Numbered from the stretch's first letter, positions 30,305 to 43,532 are shown. The stretch: 64,000 nucleotides of DNA from Rosa chinensis (GCF_002994745.2 NC_037093.1:47100384-47164383), one strand, 5' to 3'. Notes: a model not told the origin generated them from the letters alone. Program-made: numbers and translations.

Positions 30305-33300
30305 TCAGAATCTTCAGCTCCCAAGCAAATCAGTCAAGTGGAATTGCAGGAGTCTGGTCCCGGCTTTCCTCCATCAGATATATCCTGGCTTAACCCCACT
30401 AATCCCCCCATGATACCCGCCCTCAATGAGACCCTCACTAGGAGAAAGTCCTTGCAGATATTAGCTTACTCTAAATCCAAGTCACGATTTGGTGAACTAC
30501 CATATCACGCTGAATTGGAAATGTTATTTGAAGACACTAGTAGTTTAGATGAGCCGGTTGGTGCAAGTTTTCATGGTAATAGCGGCTCATTCACTAGGAC
30601 TGTCTCCAGCAGTTCTTCCAAGTCCCCAGAGATGCTGTCTCCGGAGAGGCCGAAGAAAAAGGATAAAAAGCTCAACAAGAAGGCTAAATTGCTGTCTCCG
30701 GAGAAGCTGAAGTATAAGGATAAAGAGCTCTACAAGAAGGCTAAATTGAAAAGAGATAAGCAGTGGAAAGCATTTAACAAGAAGATCTTGATTAAGTCGA
30801 CTGTTTTTCTGTGCATTTTGGTTTGTTTAGTGGCTAGCTTCACTTATGAGAAACTAAAGAATCTTATGGTTTGGGGATTGGGGATTTGGAAATGGTGTGT
30901 GCTTGTAATGGTGATGTACTGTGGCGTGTTTATTGCGAATTGGTTTATGCGGTTTTTAATTTTTATGATTGAGACGAAGTTCTTGCTTAGGAAACAGAAG
31001 GTGTTGTATTGTATTCAAGGAATGGAGGAGAGTGCTCGGGTTTTCATATGGTTGGGTTTGGTTCTTCTCACATGGCTACGTACTCCTGTTCAACCATGGG
31101 GTTGAGATTGAGCAATCAAAGACTTGCACCAGGATTTTGCATTATGTTTTGTGGACTCTTGTTTCTGTTCTCGTTGGGGCATTTTTGTGGCTGTTAAAAA
31201 CTCTTCTGCTTAAGTTCTTAGCATTTTATTTCCAATCATACACCTTCTTTGATAGAATCCAAGAATCATTCTTCCATCAGTACGTTCTTCAGACCCTTTC
31301 AGGCAATCCACTTCCAGACAAAGCACGGTCACAGGCACTAAATTTCATGACGACACACAGAAACAATATTGCTGAGAGCGAGAAACAGGCCATTGATATG
31401 GGAGACCTTCAAAAGATGAAACAAATGAAGGTTTCACCTTGGACCATGAAGGTATTGGTAGATGCAGTTTCTACTTCTGGGCTATCCACTATATATGTCC
31501 CATACATTCAATGATTGGAAAGATGCAGCGGATGAAGGGAAATATAAGAAGATTACCAGTAAGATAGAAGCAGCTACTGCTGCCTATCATAGTTTTAGGA
31601 ACGTTGCTGGGCCTGGTTCCAAGTGAGAAAAGCCTACCTTATCTAAGTGCTCACTTATGATAAATATCCTGTTTCCCTTTTCATATTTAGTTTTGTTTGA
31701 TATCTTATGTATGAGTAGGTACATTTACGAGTCGGACCTTATGAAGTTCATGACTAAGGAAGAGGTGAAGCTTGTGTGGCCGCTGATTGACGTAGCAAAC
31801 ACTGGACAAATTGGCAAAAATGATTTAACAGATTACGTGGTAAGACCTTTTCGTTTTATATATTGATCTTAACTTCCGCATGTTGTAGATCTTAATTGGC
31901 TTCTGGATATCTAGTTCCATGTTGTTAGCATGTATTTCATTACATTGATCCTATACTCTTGATGCTATACTCGATCATGCATGCCTTTCAATTAATGTAA
32001 ATGCAATATAGTGATATGGAGAAATAAGAATTTGATAACTCGATTCTGTTGCATTTGTTTACATTAATTCTTTTTCATCTTCTAGCGCTAAGCATAAAGA
32101 AAAGAATATTAAAAGATTCATTTGGTCCATTGTGTTTGATATCGATCTTCTTGGCATAGCAAAAATAATCTTTACTTGGTTAAACATCTTCGATTCTTCC
32201 CATCACAATAATGTTTTATATTGACATCTGCAGATTGAGAATTTATGATTAGACAGAAAGAAAAAGCAGCATTTTGTAATCTGTGTTTTTCTTTCTTTTT
32301 TGGCAAGGCAGCAGTTTGTAATCATATGCCACTTCAGTTGGTACCATGACTGAGTTCTTGGAGTTTCTGTGCTTTGATAATTCTAAATTTGTTGTAGGAG
32401 AATTGTAATTGTATATATTATTGATAATAGGAGCCCTTTATATAGGGAGTTACAAGGTACACAATAGGTAATAGAATCCGAATACAATTGAATACCTAGA
32501 ACACCTTCCTATTACAACTCTAAACCCTAGTTTGTAGAGGCACACATTATGTCGACATTCTTCAACACTCCCCCTTGTGCCGCTCAAACTTGGTGATGAC
32601 GCTTTGATTGTTGCCTCGTTAAAAACTTTGCCAGGTAACAAAAACCCTGTGGGACAAAAACAACCCTGGTCGAAGGACAAAAAGAGCACAACACATCCTT
32701 CCCTTTTCGAGATCGAACATGTAGACATCATGCGTCCCCCTGATGTCAATACCTCCCCCTGATAGCTACAATCATGGGAGTTCGGATAACTTTCTCAATC
32801 CGATGCTCTTCACATGTTTCTCGAAGGTGGATTTTGATAACGACTTAGTAAATAAGTCTGTTACATTATCCTCTGATCGGATTTGGTTCACTTCAATATT
32901 TAGAAGTGCTTGTTGTCATTTTGATGGAGGGGAGGAGGAGCACGGAAGGTGGCATTTTGCCTTGTGGGGTCCGATCCCACACTTCCGTCATTTCTTTTCT
33001 CTCTGTAGGGATAGAATAAGCCCATATCAATCGTACCTCTCAAATATCAAAAGATTGTTTTTATACCAATCTAATGGCGTTGCGTTGGCGCGGGGCTATG
33101 TCTAGCCAACAAGTTCATAATAATTGAGGTGTCCGGTCTTGTATTGTGCTAAATACAATAATGCGCCTATTGTACATAAGTAAGCACTTCTGCTATTAAC
33201 ATATCTTCGTCATCATCCATGGGACGAAATGGATCCCTTTTAGGGCCAAGACTATAGACGACCATGGGAGTGCATTTTTGACTTTATCAAAATGCCTAAG

Positions 33301-34602
33301 CATCTATTGACACGGTATACAAGTTCTGAATCTAGACAAAACTGTGTTCTCCCAAGGTCCGTCCTCTCAAACTCGGATTTCAGGTGTTCAGCAGTTTCCT
33401 TTAACTCTCAAGGGTTTCAATTATGTTTATCAACATAAACCGCGACAATTGCAAATCTGGAACTTGTCATGGAAACGCGTGGGCATAGTTCATCATATCC
33501 CTTCCCAATCAAGTAGTTATTTTAGTGAGCATTTCAACCTCGTTGCAAATACGCTCCGTGGTCTAGAGCCACTTGACTTGGGTAAATGAAGTCCACAAGA
33601 ACCTTCATTATATTCCGTATCTAGATCCTCATAGAGATACGTAGTGACCACATTCGTAAGCTGCATGTTCAGTTATTTGGAAACTACCAAACTGACAAGG
33701 TAGTGGGGTGCAATGACATCCATTACGAGAGAATATGTCTTCTCGTAGTCGATTCCAGGGCGTAGTGAGAAACCTTGCACCATAAGGCGAGATTACCATC
33801 TCTTTTTCTCATCACGCTATCTCACGAAGACCTATTAATGTCAATAGGTTTTATGTTAGGAGGTGTTGGCATCTCAGGCCCGAAATCCTTCCTCTTCGTT
33901 AGTGAATGCAATTCAACCTGGATCGCATCTTTCCATTTAGGCCAATTTTCTCTACGTTGGCATTCTTCAACGGAGTAAGGTTCGATGTCATTGGTCTCAA
34001 CAATTCCACGTCCTCATGTACACTAGTGTAGTTCGTAGGGATCTCTATATTCTCAAGAATTGGTTCTAACATTGAGGCGTCCCCCAACGATGTCTCTTGG
34101 ACATAACCACAATCCAAAATATTCTCATGAGACGGATTTTGAGTATCAATGATCAATGGATCAAGTTGTGCCAAACTCGCTCTCTTCTTAGGGCGAGAAT
34201 CCATCGAACCTATGGGTCTCCTACTCTCTCTAGGAGAACCCATGGCCTATGACACCATTATGCCACCTTTGTGGAGTCACCATACCACCATCCATGGTGG
34301 TGTTGCCGTACCCATCTTCTCTGGGTGGCACCATGTCCTCTTGTGAGGACATCAATCCTTGCAGACATGTTTGCAGCAGGTATATATGATCTCGTCACTT
34401 TTAGGGGATCAAGATGACACATAGTGGGGACAGAACACGACAATTCCTGTCGTTCCTGTTGAACATTGACGTTCTAATCTCCCCCTAACGACCGGAAGAC
34501 TGTCTCATCAAAGTGACAATTTGCAAATCCAGCGAAATAGAGATCGCCTGTCAAGGGTTTTACGTAGCAGACTTATAGTTGGAGGCCTATGGCCAACACA
34601 AA

Positions 34603-34627
34603 TATATATATATATATATATATATAT
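34603..34627. repeat. (TA)n microsatellite
   Basis: Uninterrupted AT/TA dinucleotide run in the degenerate Copia. Confidence 0.9.
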
Positions 34628-34720
34628 GCATTCATTGCAATGACTCATGTTGATGCGCTATGGCAACGCAATTGGTACATAAACCACGCACTCAAATATG
34701 CATAAGTACGAGATATTTAG

Positions 34721-36516
34721 TAGGGGTGGGTTCGGTACGGTACCGGATCTTGAAGCCCAATACCACGTACCGTACCAAACTAAGTTGGTACACAAAAAAG
34801 CCTACCATTACCGGCCACAGAAATCGGTATACCAACTTTTCGGTATACCGATATCTCGGTTCGGTTTCGGTTGGTTGGGCCTAGTACCGAGTTTAAAATT
34901 GGGCCAGATTTCAGCTAAGGCCCAACTAAAATTTTAAAAGCCCAAACCTGTCAACAAATGAAAAAAATGCAATCCTCACATCAATTTGAAGGGCCAACCT
35001 GGAAATGAAAAATAAACTAAAAACTCTCATACATCAACTTCACTACTTGAGTTCATCACTTATTCACTCATACATCAACTCCCTTCATCACTCCATAGTT
35101 CATACAATTTTTAAGTCAATAATTCATAGTTCACAGTTCACCCAAATGAGGCCTTGATTCTGCAAATTCAGTTGAGTACCTATAGCTGCAAAAAGAAGAT
35201 AGAAACAAAACATACAAACATCAAACATAAATATAACAGTTCACAATAGCTTTCAGTTTCTGTCAAATGCACCTATCATCAACCTAACGAGGATGTTATT
35301 CCTAAAATTTCATAAAAATGGAATCTTTCACTGTATTTCATGCTTTTTCCTAAGCACACATTTGGCAACAGACACAAACCAACTTCAACTTCTTCTACAG
35401 AAGTTCAAAACTTCAAATATCTTAGAAAACCACAACACAGGTCTATCATAAAACTAAAAAATCCACAACCTTTCTCACAAATTCAAAAATTTTGATGCAT
35501 TACAAAGCAGGAAACGAAAAAAAATAAAAGAACAAGCTTTACCAACAAAAAAAAAGCACATACCCAGAGCTGAGGCTTCACTCATCTGAGAGCTCCTCAC
35601 GTCTCTCCTTCTCCATCAGCCTAAAACAACAAACAGCAAAAAGAGCACATAAAATTAGTAAAACTATTAGAGAATCCATAAACAACCGGGTGCTCAAGCA
35701 AAAATCCAAAAGGGTATTCCAATGCACAACACCCACCAAGCAGGCAAGCAGAATCAAGAAAAACAAATCCTGAATCTAGAATTGAATCAAAAAGATTAAG
35801 TCTTTGGATATCAAACTGGTATAAAGGGGACAAAAAAAACACAAAAAACCCAGAAAAAAGAAACGTATTACTAGCATCTTCATGAGTCAAACAAAGATCT
35901 GAGCAGCAGCACTGACCAAAAAGAGAGTACGAGGACATGAATCGAATGAATTGATACAAGATTTTCTGGGTTTGATTCGAATCGAACTTCAAAGGAGAGG
36001 TCCAGAGGCGGAGAGTTCTGGGTTTGAATCGAAAGAACTTCAAAGGAGAGGTCGAGAGGGCGGAGAGGCGGAGATTTCTGGGTTTGAATCGAAACGAGAA
36101 GCAGAGAGAGGGCGGAGCCGCGGAGAGGCGGAGATCGGGAGATGTCTAGGTTCGAGCCTTCGAGGCCTCGAGGGAAAGAGTGGCTGAGGGGAAGAGTGAG
36201 GGAACTGGATTAGGTTAATAGGTTCTGTACTCTAATCAAGGTTATAATAAGATTTGAAATCAAACTATTAATGATCAACGGTTCAGATCGATAGATGTAA
36301 AATATATTTAAATAAATAAATAATATATATAATATACGGTACGGTACGGTATACCGTATTTATCTGAAAATCAGTACCAGTACCGTACCATTATCTGGAA
36401 ATCGGTTCGGTACTACCGTACCAAAGTCTCGGTAACTAACATAGTTGGTTACCAACATTGTTGGTTCGGGTGGTAATCGGTTGGTTGGTTTGGATCGATA
36501 GAATTTGCCAGCCCTA
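34721..36516. mobile_element. Non-autonomous hAT element nested in the intronic Copia
   Basis: Starts TAGGGGTGGGTTCGGTACGG and ends TTGCCAGCCCTA; flanked by the exact 8-bp duplication ATATTTAG (34713-34720 and 36517-36524). Both ends are rich in GGTACGGTACC-type words. The middle (35000-36200) is unrelated unique-looking sequence with possible exon-like pieces but no recognisable protein. It inserted after the host Copia. Confidence 0.92.
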
Positions 36517-37851
36517 ATATTTAGACTCGAACCCAGTCACTAGCTGTAATGCAAATAAAAGTTGAGTGGATGCTATGAGTCGTAGACGAATGAGCATAGC
36601 TGCTTGCGATATTGCATAACCCAAGCGGAAATATTGGTGCACATTACCAAAGTCCGGGCTACCATCGTAGTCTTTTAATGGTGGCTTTTCCGCCAGACCA
36701 ATTGGGTGTGTACATGGGAATATGATACTTGATATCAATACTCAATGATGTGCAATAGTCATCGAAAATTTTCGATGTAAACTCTCTAGCATTATCAAGT
36801 CAAATTGACTGAATTGGATGATCTGGGTAATGAGCCCGTAGCCATATGTTATGTGCTAGGAGTGGAGTATAAGCAGCATTATGAGTGGATAATGGCACAA
36901 CACGTGACCAACGTGTTTGAGTATCAACCAACACCATAAAACATCTATACGGTCCGCAGGTTGGTTGATCAAATCCACAGAATTCCCTTAGATTCTTTGT
37001 GAGAATGGAATTATTTCCTCAATCTCCTTTGCATAGGATGGTCTCAATCCTAAATAACAGGCTTTACAAAACGAAACATGGGCCTTTAATCAACCAATGA
37101 ATAAGGGTTTATGGCGTCAATGCCATGTATTTGCCACAAGGGGTAGGCGGCACCGGCCATGTAGGGCCGGTCTTTGCACAATCATGGCGCCATGAGGAGC
37201 ATGTGCAGCTCCTCAAACCAATTCTTTGTTCTTACTTTTCTTCGTTCTGAAAATGGATATCCGTGTAAAGTCTTTAATACACGGATCATCATGCCAAAGC
37301 CTATATGTGTCAGAATCCCATAAGTCGTCTCTCATGACATGGTTGGATTCAATAATTCGAATAGTGATTGCATACAACCCACTAGAGCGATACATAAGTT
37401 TCTCTAATACTCGTTTATATCCGTAGTCATTAGAGGTGATGCAAAGGAACTCTGTCCATTCTCATAATGTGTTTCCACATGAGAACCATTGGCTCTTATA
37501 TAATAAAGTTCGAATTAAGGTATGTCCAAGACATTAAGTAAAAGAATTGACACTTTATTAATAGCCAATGATTACTTCAAAGTTTCCAAAATCTAATCTA
37601 AAATAAAATCAAACTAAGACACATTGTAGTCACTCAATCCGTTTGGTAACTCCAATCAAATATGACCAGGAAAGTAGAGAGAGATGTTGGTGGAGCGAGG
37701 CACTTTTAAGTACCAATAATCTCAATGACTTTCCTAGACATCACATTTTATTGGGTCTGCTGCATAAGAAAGAGTTAATACAATTGTCATTTATTGACAA
37801 AGGCATATTGCCATTACAAAAGTTCTTGGAAAAATAAAAGGATTAATCTAA

Positions 37852-38910
37852 TCAAAGTCTGCTGCATCCTTGTACACCTTCATCTTCAGCTTTGAAGTCC
37901 TCTACGGTGAGATTGACATCTCCACTATCTTCTTCTTCTTCTGCAAGGTACACTTCTTGCTCTCTCAGGTCCCTAAACCAAAGCTCAATTGATCCACATC
38001 GATGACACACATCATTGTGGTTGCCTCCCTTTAATTGAGGTGCACATTGTGCACGTTGCGGGCGTTTCCTAGGAGGGTTGGTGCCACCACCACGACCCAT
38101 AGCGCCACCATTACGGCTAGGGATACCACGACCCCCTTTCCCACATGTGGCATTACCACCACGTGTATCCACACCAAACTTGTAGTTTCCGTCTTGGTTA
38201 AGGCGGTTATATGGGCCCATACATCCCTCATGTCCCCTATTCTTGGGGTACCTCTCCTTGCGCCCTCCTTTGGGTGCATTATAATTCGCCTCATGAACGC
38301 TCTTAGTTCCAATGGGCCTTGAATTATAATTCCTCACGAGTATGTTATCATGTTTCTCAGCTACAGATATAACATTGATAAGCTAATGAAACCTCGTGAT
38401 CCGTCCAGCATTGACTTCAGTACAGTATTGCTTTGATACCACAATAGCTGAAACGGGGAAGGTGGAGAGAGTTTTCTCAATTAGCTCTTGCTCTGTGACA
38501 GGTTGTCCACAAAACCTCAACATGGACTGTATGTGAAGAGCTTCTGAATTATATTCAGCAACAGACTTGAAATCAGCAAAGCGCAGATTGTTCCATTGAA
38601 CCTTCAAGTCATGGAGGAGGGAATCTTGGACATTGCCAAAGCACTCTTCTAGTGCTACCCATAGCTCTCTTGCATTCTTGATCGACATATACTCCAATCT
38701 GAGTGCCTTGTCCATATGGCATCGCATCAAGATAACTGCTTGAGCATGCTTGGTAGGTGTTCGCACGAACACAAGATCGGGGTTAGGTGCCTAGATTATG
38801 GGTAATATTCCCTTTGAAGTGAGATGGTTCTCAACATCGGTTACCCAACTGTGGTAATCCGAGCCTGTTGAGTCAAGAATGGGAAAGTCGAGTCTAGTTT
38901 CATTCGACAT
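37852..38910 (-). pseudogene. Copia Gag remnant with zinc-knuckle region
   Basis: From the ATG at 38910 the frame reads MSNETRLDFPILDSTGSDY and SWVTDVENHLTSKG, has a stop near 38796, then continues through RTPTKHAQAVILMRCHMDKA, WVALEECFGN and TVTEQELIEKTLSTFP-like text, typical of UBN2-type Copia Gag. A later frame has a Gly/Arg-rich stretch and a damaged knuckle (CHRCGS without its His and final Cys). At least one stop and a frameshift separate the parts. Confidence 0.8.
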
Positions 38911-39329
38911 CCTGAAAATAAGAAGAGAAGATATATTAGTTTCGGAGTTAAACTTCCACGAAAGCTAAAACAATAAGATTTCCGAGCTATGCTACCAAGA
39001 AATCAATTTCCAAGAATCTCTTTTGGATTAGACCAAATAATAATGTTTTAATATGGTCACAATTTGATGCTTGCGGACGCTCTTAGTCCAAGCATTATGA
39101 ATAGTCTTAGTTCATACGAACGCTCTTAGTTCATTTAATTATGAACACTCTTAGTTCGTTTAAGCGTGAATCCCCACAATTCCGCTTTGTTAAATACTCA
39201 AATCATTTGGCAACATATATTCCAATATTCTGCAGAAAATAAGGAATTTAAATACAAGAAAGCAGCAACTTTAATTATAAAAACTCACGTGAGGATTTTG
39301 GGCTTGAAAACACGCGCGTGTTGATGCAG

Positions 39330-39870
39330 GCGTGTTAGGATTGCAGATGCTGCTTCAATCCTAAGTTCGGATTGCAGGGGCTGTTCGATCCTAAGCTGAT
39401 TGCAATGGTGTGCAGCAGTTACTTGCGGCTAAGCAGCAGGCAGCAGGCAGCTTCGGTAGCAAGTGCGCTGTAGGCTGGCAGATGCAGCAGGAAGCAGCAG
39501 ATTCGGCAAGCAGCAGGTTCGGCAGGCAGCAGGTGGGGTGGGCTGCAGGTTTGAGGGCGGGTGTGCAGGCGGGTGTGCAGTTGTGCAAGGCGGGCTGGTG
39601 TGCAGGTTTGCAAGGCAGGCTGCAGTAGGCTGGGGCAGCAGTAGGAGGATGCAGCACGGGCTGCAGAGCTTGCGGAGGAGGGGCAGCAAGCAGGGACTGC
39701 AAGTCGTGCAGCAGGAGGATGGGAGGTGCGGCAGGGGCAGTAGGGGCTGCAGTGGCTTGCGGCAGGTTGCAGGAGGCTGCTGGAAGGCTGTGGCAGGGGG
39801 CTGTAGGCTCGGCAGGAGGCTGGAGGCTGCAGGAAGGCTGCGGCAGGGAGGCTGCAGTATTTGGTTTTAG
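39330..39870. repeat. GC-rich GCAGCA/GGCTGCAGG degenerate repeat tract
   Basis: About 540 bp of low-complexity, purine/GC-rich words (GCAGGCTGCAGG, GGCAGCAG) in the Copia leader between primer-binding site and gag. Long frames exist in several phases, but they are composition artefacts. It ends at a T-run near 39876-39890. Confidence 0.85.
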
Positions 39871-41070
39871 GGTTTTTTTTTTTTTTTTTTCTTAAGCTAG
39901 GGTTAAAGCTCGTGCTGATAACGTGTTGTAGGAGAATTGTAATTGTATATATTATTGATAATAGGAGCCCTTTATATAGGGAGTTACAAGTACACAATAG
40001 GTAATAGAATCCGAATATAATTGAATACCTAGAACACTTTCCTATTACAACTCTAAACCCTAGTTTGTAGAGGTACACATTATGTCGACATCCTTCAACA
40101 AAATTAAGTGGTGAAACTTTTTTTTTCAGGTAAAGGCCTACAAATCGCGAAGCATTAGCTTATGCTTTACAAGACACCAAAACAGCTGAAAAGCAATTTG
40201 ACAGACTTGTGACTGGCATCCTGATTGTTATTACCGTTATAGTGTGGCTTCTGTTGTTGGAAATTGCGAACACCAAAGTACTTGTTTTACTCTCATCACA
40301 GATCGTATTAGCAGCTTTTATGTTCGGACACATGCAAGAATATATTTGAAGCTATCATCTTTGTATTTGTAATACATCCGTTTGATGTTGGTGACCGCTG
40401 TGTTATTGATGACGTTCCGGTAACTTGCCTAACTCTTACTTCATCAGGCTGGGTACTTTAATCAAATTCTATTAGCTAATACCTGGTAACCTGACAGTTG
40501 ATAGTTGAGGAGATGAACATCTTTACTACAATCTTCTTGAAGTCTAACAATGAGAAGGTATACTATCTGAATTCAGTTTTATCCACAAAAACCATCAGCA
40601 ATTATTACAGAAGTTCAGATATGAAAGATATTGTGGAGTTCTCGATTGCTTTGACACCTGTGGAGAAGATAGTCAAGCTCAAAGAGAGAATTAAGGAGTG
40701 AGTTGCTTGAATCTTTTACTTGTGTGTGTGCGTGCGTGCGTGTGAGATCATAAGCGAATTACTGGTTGACCAGTGAGCAATGAATTTGGACTGCTCCTTT
40801 GTGTTTACTTTTTAGCAATTTGCTTATGCTTGTTCAGGTATTTGGAGAGGAACCCTCAGTATTAGCATCCAAAGCATAATGTGGCGGTGATCGATTTCGA
40901 AGGTGTGAACAAGTTAAAGATGGCAGTGTATTTTCATCACACTATGAACTTTCAAGAATTTGAAGAAAAGAATGTGCGCAGAGCCGAGCTAGTTTTCGAA
41001 TTGCTAAAAATTCTTGAAGAGCTAAATATCACATACTCTATGCCGCCCCAAGAAGTCCACCTCAAAACTA

Positions 41071-41167
41071 AAAGCGTGCAGGTCGTTAGTTTTATTCATC
41101 AACAAAAAGTAGAAGATGACTAGTCATCAGGTCGTTTCATTATATCTTTGCTCTAAGATTAACAATG
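41071..41167 (+). repeat. 97-bp segment repeated inverted at 42921-43017
   Basis: It directly follows the MSL homology. The reverse complement of 42921-43017 matches with about four changes. In this copy it adds the tail VQVVSFIHQQKVEDD to the MSL reading frame before a stop at 41121-41123. Confidence 0.9.
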
Positions 41168-41318
41168 CACTTCGCATTTCATTACAATCTACAAAGTTAC
41201 AATAATGAATGAATCAATCTATTTGGCTTTTTAGATTTGGAGTCTTTGAGTCTTGACCATCACCGTTGGCATTGGACTTTATCACTTTCTTTGCACCAAG
41301 TAATGAATCAACAATCAC

Positions 41319-41533
41319 TACTACAAAAATTGCATTGCGTATACAACGGTGGAACCCAGTTTCAAAGTTTTGTCGTATATCTTGGTGTTGTGTGATCACA
41401 ACACTCCAACATCTGTGAATCACCGTTGTCTACTGATCATAGAGTTGACACCTCAGGTAACACTGTTGTGCCAATTTTGCGCATGTCAATGCCAGAAATT
41501 GAATGTGAGACATGCGCCGCATGTATTTGTTGT
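41319..41533 (+). mobile_element. CACTA-type end fragment
   Basis: Begins CACTACTACAAAAATTGC with inner inverted words (CAACGGTG and CACCGTTG), like a CACTA terminus. No matching right end ...GTAGTAGTG exists nearby; the fragment is cut off by the Copia LTR at 41534. Also preceded by non-descript sequence at 41168-41318. Confidence 0.45.
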
Positions 41534-42458
41534 AATATGGTAGTACAATACTATTTTAGCATACTGAAACAAGATGCAAGAATCTAGACCAATCTATGTC
41601 TAAGTACTAGTCTGGGAGGTGCATATACATGACTATAAGTAGAGAGGGAATCAAGAAATTGATTCTCAATTAATCAGAATCAACCAATAATTACTCTTAC
41701 ATCCCCCCTCAAACTTAAGGTGGTAAATTTGAAGCCAATTTGAGTTTGAAAACTAACTCTTTGGAACGGCCAGATGGATGTGTCTTGGTGAACAGATATG
41801 CTGGTTGATCAACAGAAGAAATTGGACAATGGCTAACAATACCACGAGTAATGCGTTGATGCCCATAGTGACAATCACTTTCAATATGCTTTATGTGTTC
41901 ATGAAAGATATCATTTTGGGCAATGTAGATATATAGCACTTTGTTATCACAATAAAGAGGTGGCAGAGGAGTGAGAGACGCTCCTATTCTTAAGTAACCA
42001 CCGAAGCCAAATAAGCTCTTGAGTAGTATCAGCAATAGCACGGTACTCAGCCTCAGTGCTAGACCTGGAGTTGAGTGATTGCTTTTTATTGCTCCAAGAT
42101 ATGAGAGACTCCCCTAAGAAGAAACAGAAGCCTGTGGTAAAACAGCGATCAGTAGGATCACCTGCCCAATCAACATCAGAATATGCAGAAAGCTCAAGAG
42201 ATGAATGAGCAGAAAAATGAAGACCATGAAATAAAGTGCCCTTTATATATCAAAGAATGCAAAAAACAGCAACAAAATGAGTAGAGCGAGGAGTAGACAT
42301 AAATTGGCTGACAATATGAACAGTCAAGCAATGTCGAGCCAAGTAACAGTGAGATAGACTAGACTACCAACAAGTTGGCGATACAGGGTTGCATCAGCAA
42401 GTGGAGTACCATTAACATGAGTGAGTTTTATATTGGTCTCAAGTGGACTAGATTTCTG

Positions 42459-42935
42459 TTAAGCCCACTCGAGAAACAAGATCAGATGCATATTTGGCTT
42501 GAGAAAGAGCATAACCATCTGAATGGGATGAGACTTCGAGACCAAAAAATAGCTAAGATAGCCAAGATCTTTCATCTTGAAGTGTTGGCTAAGATAATTT
42601 TTAAGATTAGAAATACGAGAAATATCATCCCCAGGGGTTATCATATCATCAACATAAAGTAAAAGAAAAGTAACACCTTGTCTCGTCTTACGAATGAAAA
42701 GAGTTGAATCATAGGGACATGAGGTGAAACTATATTCTCCAATAACATTGCTGAACTTAGAAAACCAAGCACGAGGGGCTTGCTTAAGGCCATACAAAGC
42801 TCGACAAAGTTTGCAAATCTTGTTAGGAGGATGATGATAGCTAGGAGGAGGTTTCATATAAACATTTTCAATGAGGTCCCCATTAAGAAATGCATTCTTA
42901 ATGCCATCTGAAATAATATCCATTGTTAATCTTAG
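42459..42935 (-). pseudogene. Copia RT fragment
   Basis: Reads NAFLNGDLIENVYMKPPPSY, LCRALYGLKQAPRAWFSKFS and FLLLYVDDMI, the central RT motifs including the catalytic YVDD. Its 5' side is joined to the 97-bp segment at 42921 instead of the expected RT sequence, which lies at 44826-44899. It is part of the third Copia. Confidence 0.88.
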
Positions 42936-43123
42936 AGCGAAGATATAATGAAACGACTTGATGACTAGTCATCTTCTACTTTTTGTTGATGAATAAAACT
43001 AACGACCTGCACACTTTTATACGATTATGATGATTGATTCCATTAAGGCAATTCAAGAAAATTATACATAGATTGATTGCAACCAGTTTCCTATAAAATT
43101 CAAATCATAGCTTTCCTAATAGG

Positions 43124-43532
43124 AACAATTCTTAGGTTCACTCCTAGGGTGAATAAGTAAATTCACCCTCTCTTGCAATTAACACATAATAACTTTATAA
43201 TTTTATAATCCAACCATTCATATTGTGTAACGTAATATAAAGATTAACTCTGTAAAAAATCAATCAAATTGAAGACCTTTTAGTTATTCATTTCTATGAA
43301 ATACATGAACGGTTCATCATAGTAGTTATAAGTGTTATTAGAGCCATCCATTTGTTTGATTTAATTAGATAATTAAACGATTTCCGATTCGATTGATTTT
43401 TTACAGAGATGATCTTTACAGAATAATTTCAGATATAGACAGTTGAATTATAAATTTATTAACTAAAAATATGTTAATCGACAATGGGAGTGAATATGCT
43501 CATTCATCCTAGGGGCGAACCTAAGAATTGTT
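43124..43532. mobile_element. MITE-like inverted-repeat element
   Basis: Left end AACAATTCTTAGGTTCACTC and right end (inverse) AACAATTCTTAGGTTCGCCC share about 40 bp with the CCTAGG(G/A)TGAAT core; the 409-bp body is AT-rich and non-coding. No clear target duplication was found. Confidence 0.7.

Larger units (their letters stand above)
32390..40100 (-). mobile_element. Degenerate Copia LTR retrotransposon in MSL intron 2
   Basis: Flanked by the exact 5-bp duplication AAATT (32385-32389 and 40101-40105). LTRs are 32390-32567 (178 bp) and 39924-40100 (177 bp), starting TGTTGTAGG and ending TTCAACA, with few differences. The minus strand has the primer-binding site TTATCAGCACGAGC next to the right LTR and a purine tract AAGGGGGAG next to the left LTR. 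Order on the minus strand: gag (38910-37852), integrase remnants (about 37100-36700), RT linker (34243-33899), RNase H end (about 32900-32770, reading EDNVTDLFTKSL). Frames are broken throughout. A hAT element (34721-36516) is nested inside. Confidence 0.93.
23605..41073 (+). pseudogene. MSL10: MSL10-like mechanosensitive channel gene, broken by two Copia insertions
   Basis: Exon pieces: exon 1 23605-23684 plus 30310-31622, exon 2 31719-31839, exon 3 40130-40419, exon 4 40498-40697, exon 5 40838-41073. Removing the first Copia with one TSD copy restores reading through GTFSKGSESSAPK. Exon 1 encodes an acidic, Ser-rich N-terminus, basic KKDKK-type repeats and several membrane helices (KILIKSTVFLCILVCLVASF and on), as in plant plasma-membrane MscS-like channels. 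Exon 2 has YIYESDLMKFM and later GQIGKNDL; exon 3 has the LVTGILIVITVIVWLLLLEI helix; exons 4-5 give the cytosolic MscS domain with FLKSNNEKVYYLNS and TMNFQEFEEK. Damage: frameshifts near 31083 and 31497, a 2-bp loss near 40147, a stop near 40344 and a Trp-to-stop at 40867. The channel cannot be made from this copy. Confidence 0.88.

Noticed and set aside
39391..39870. Overlapping long frames on both strands, rich in Ala/Pro/Gln/Gly
   Set aside because: All derive from the GC-rich GCAGCA/GGCTGCAGG tract in a Copia leader; no homology or codon structure.
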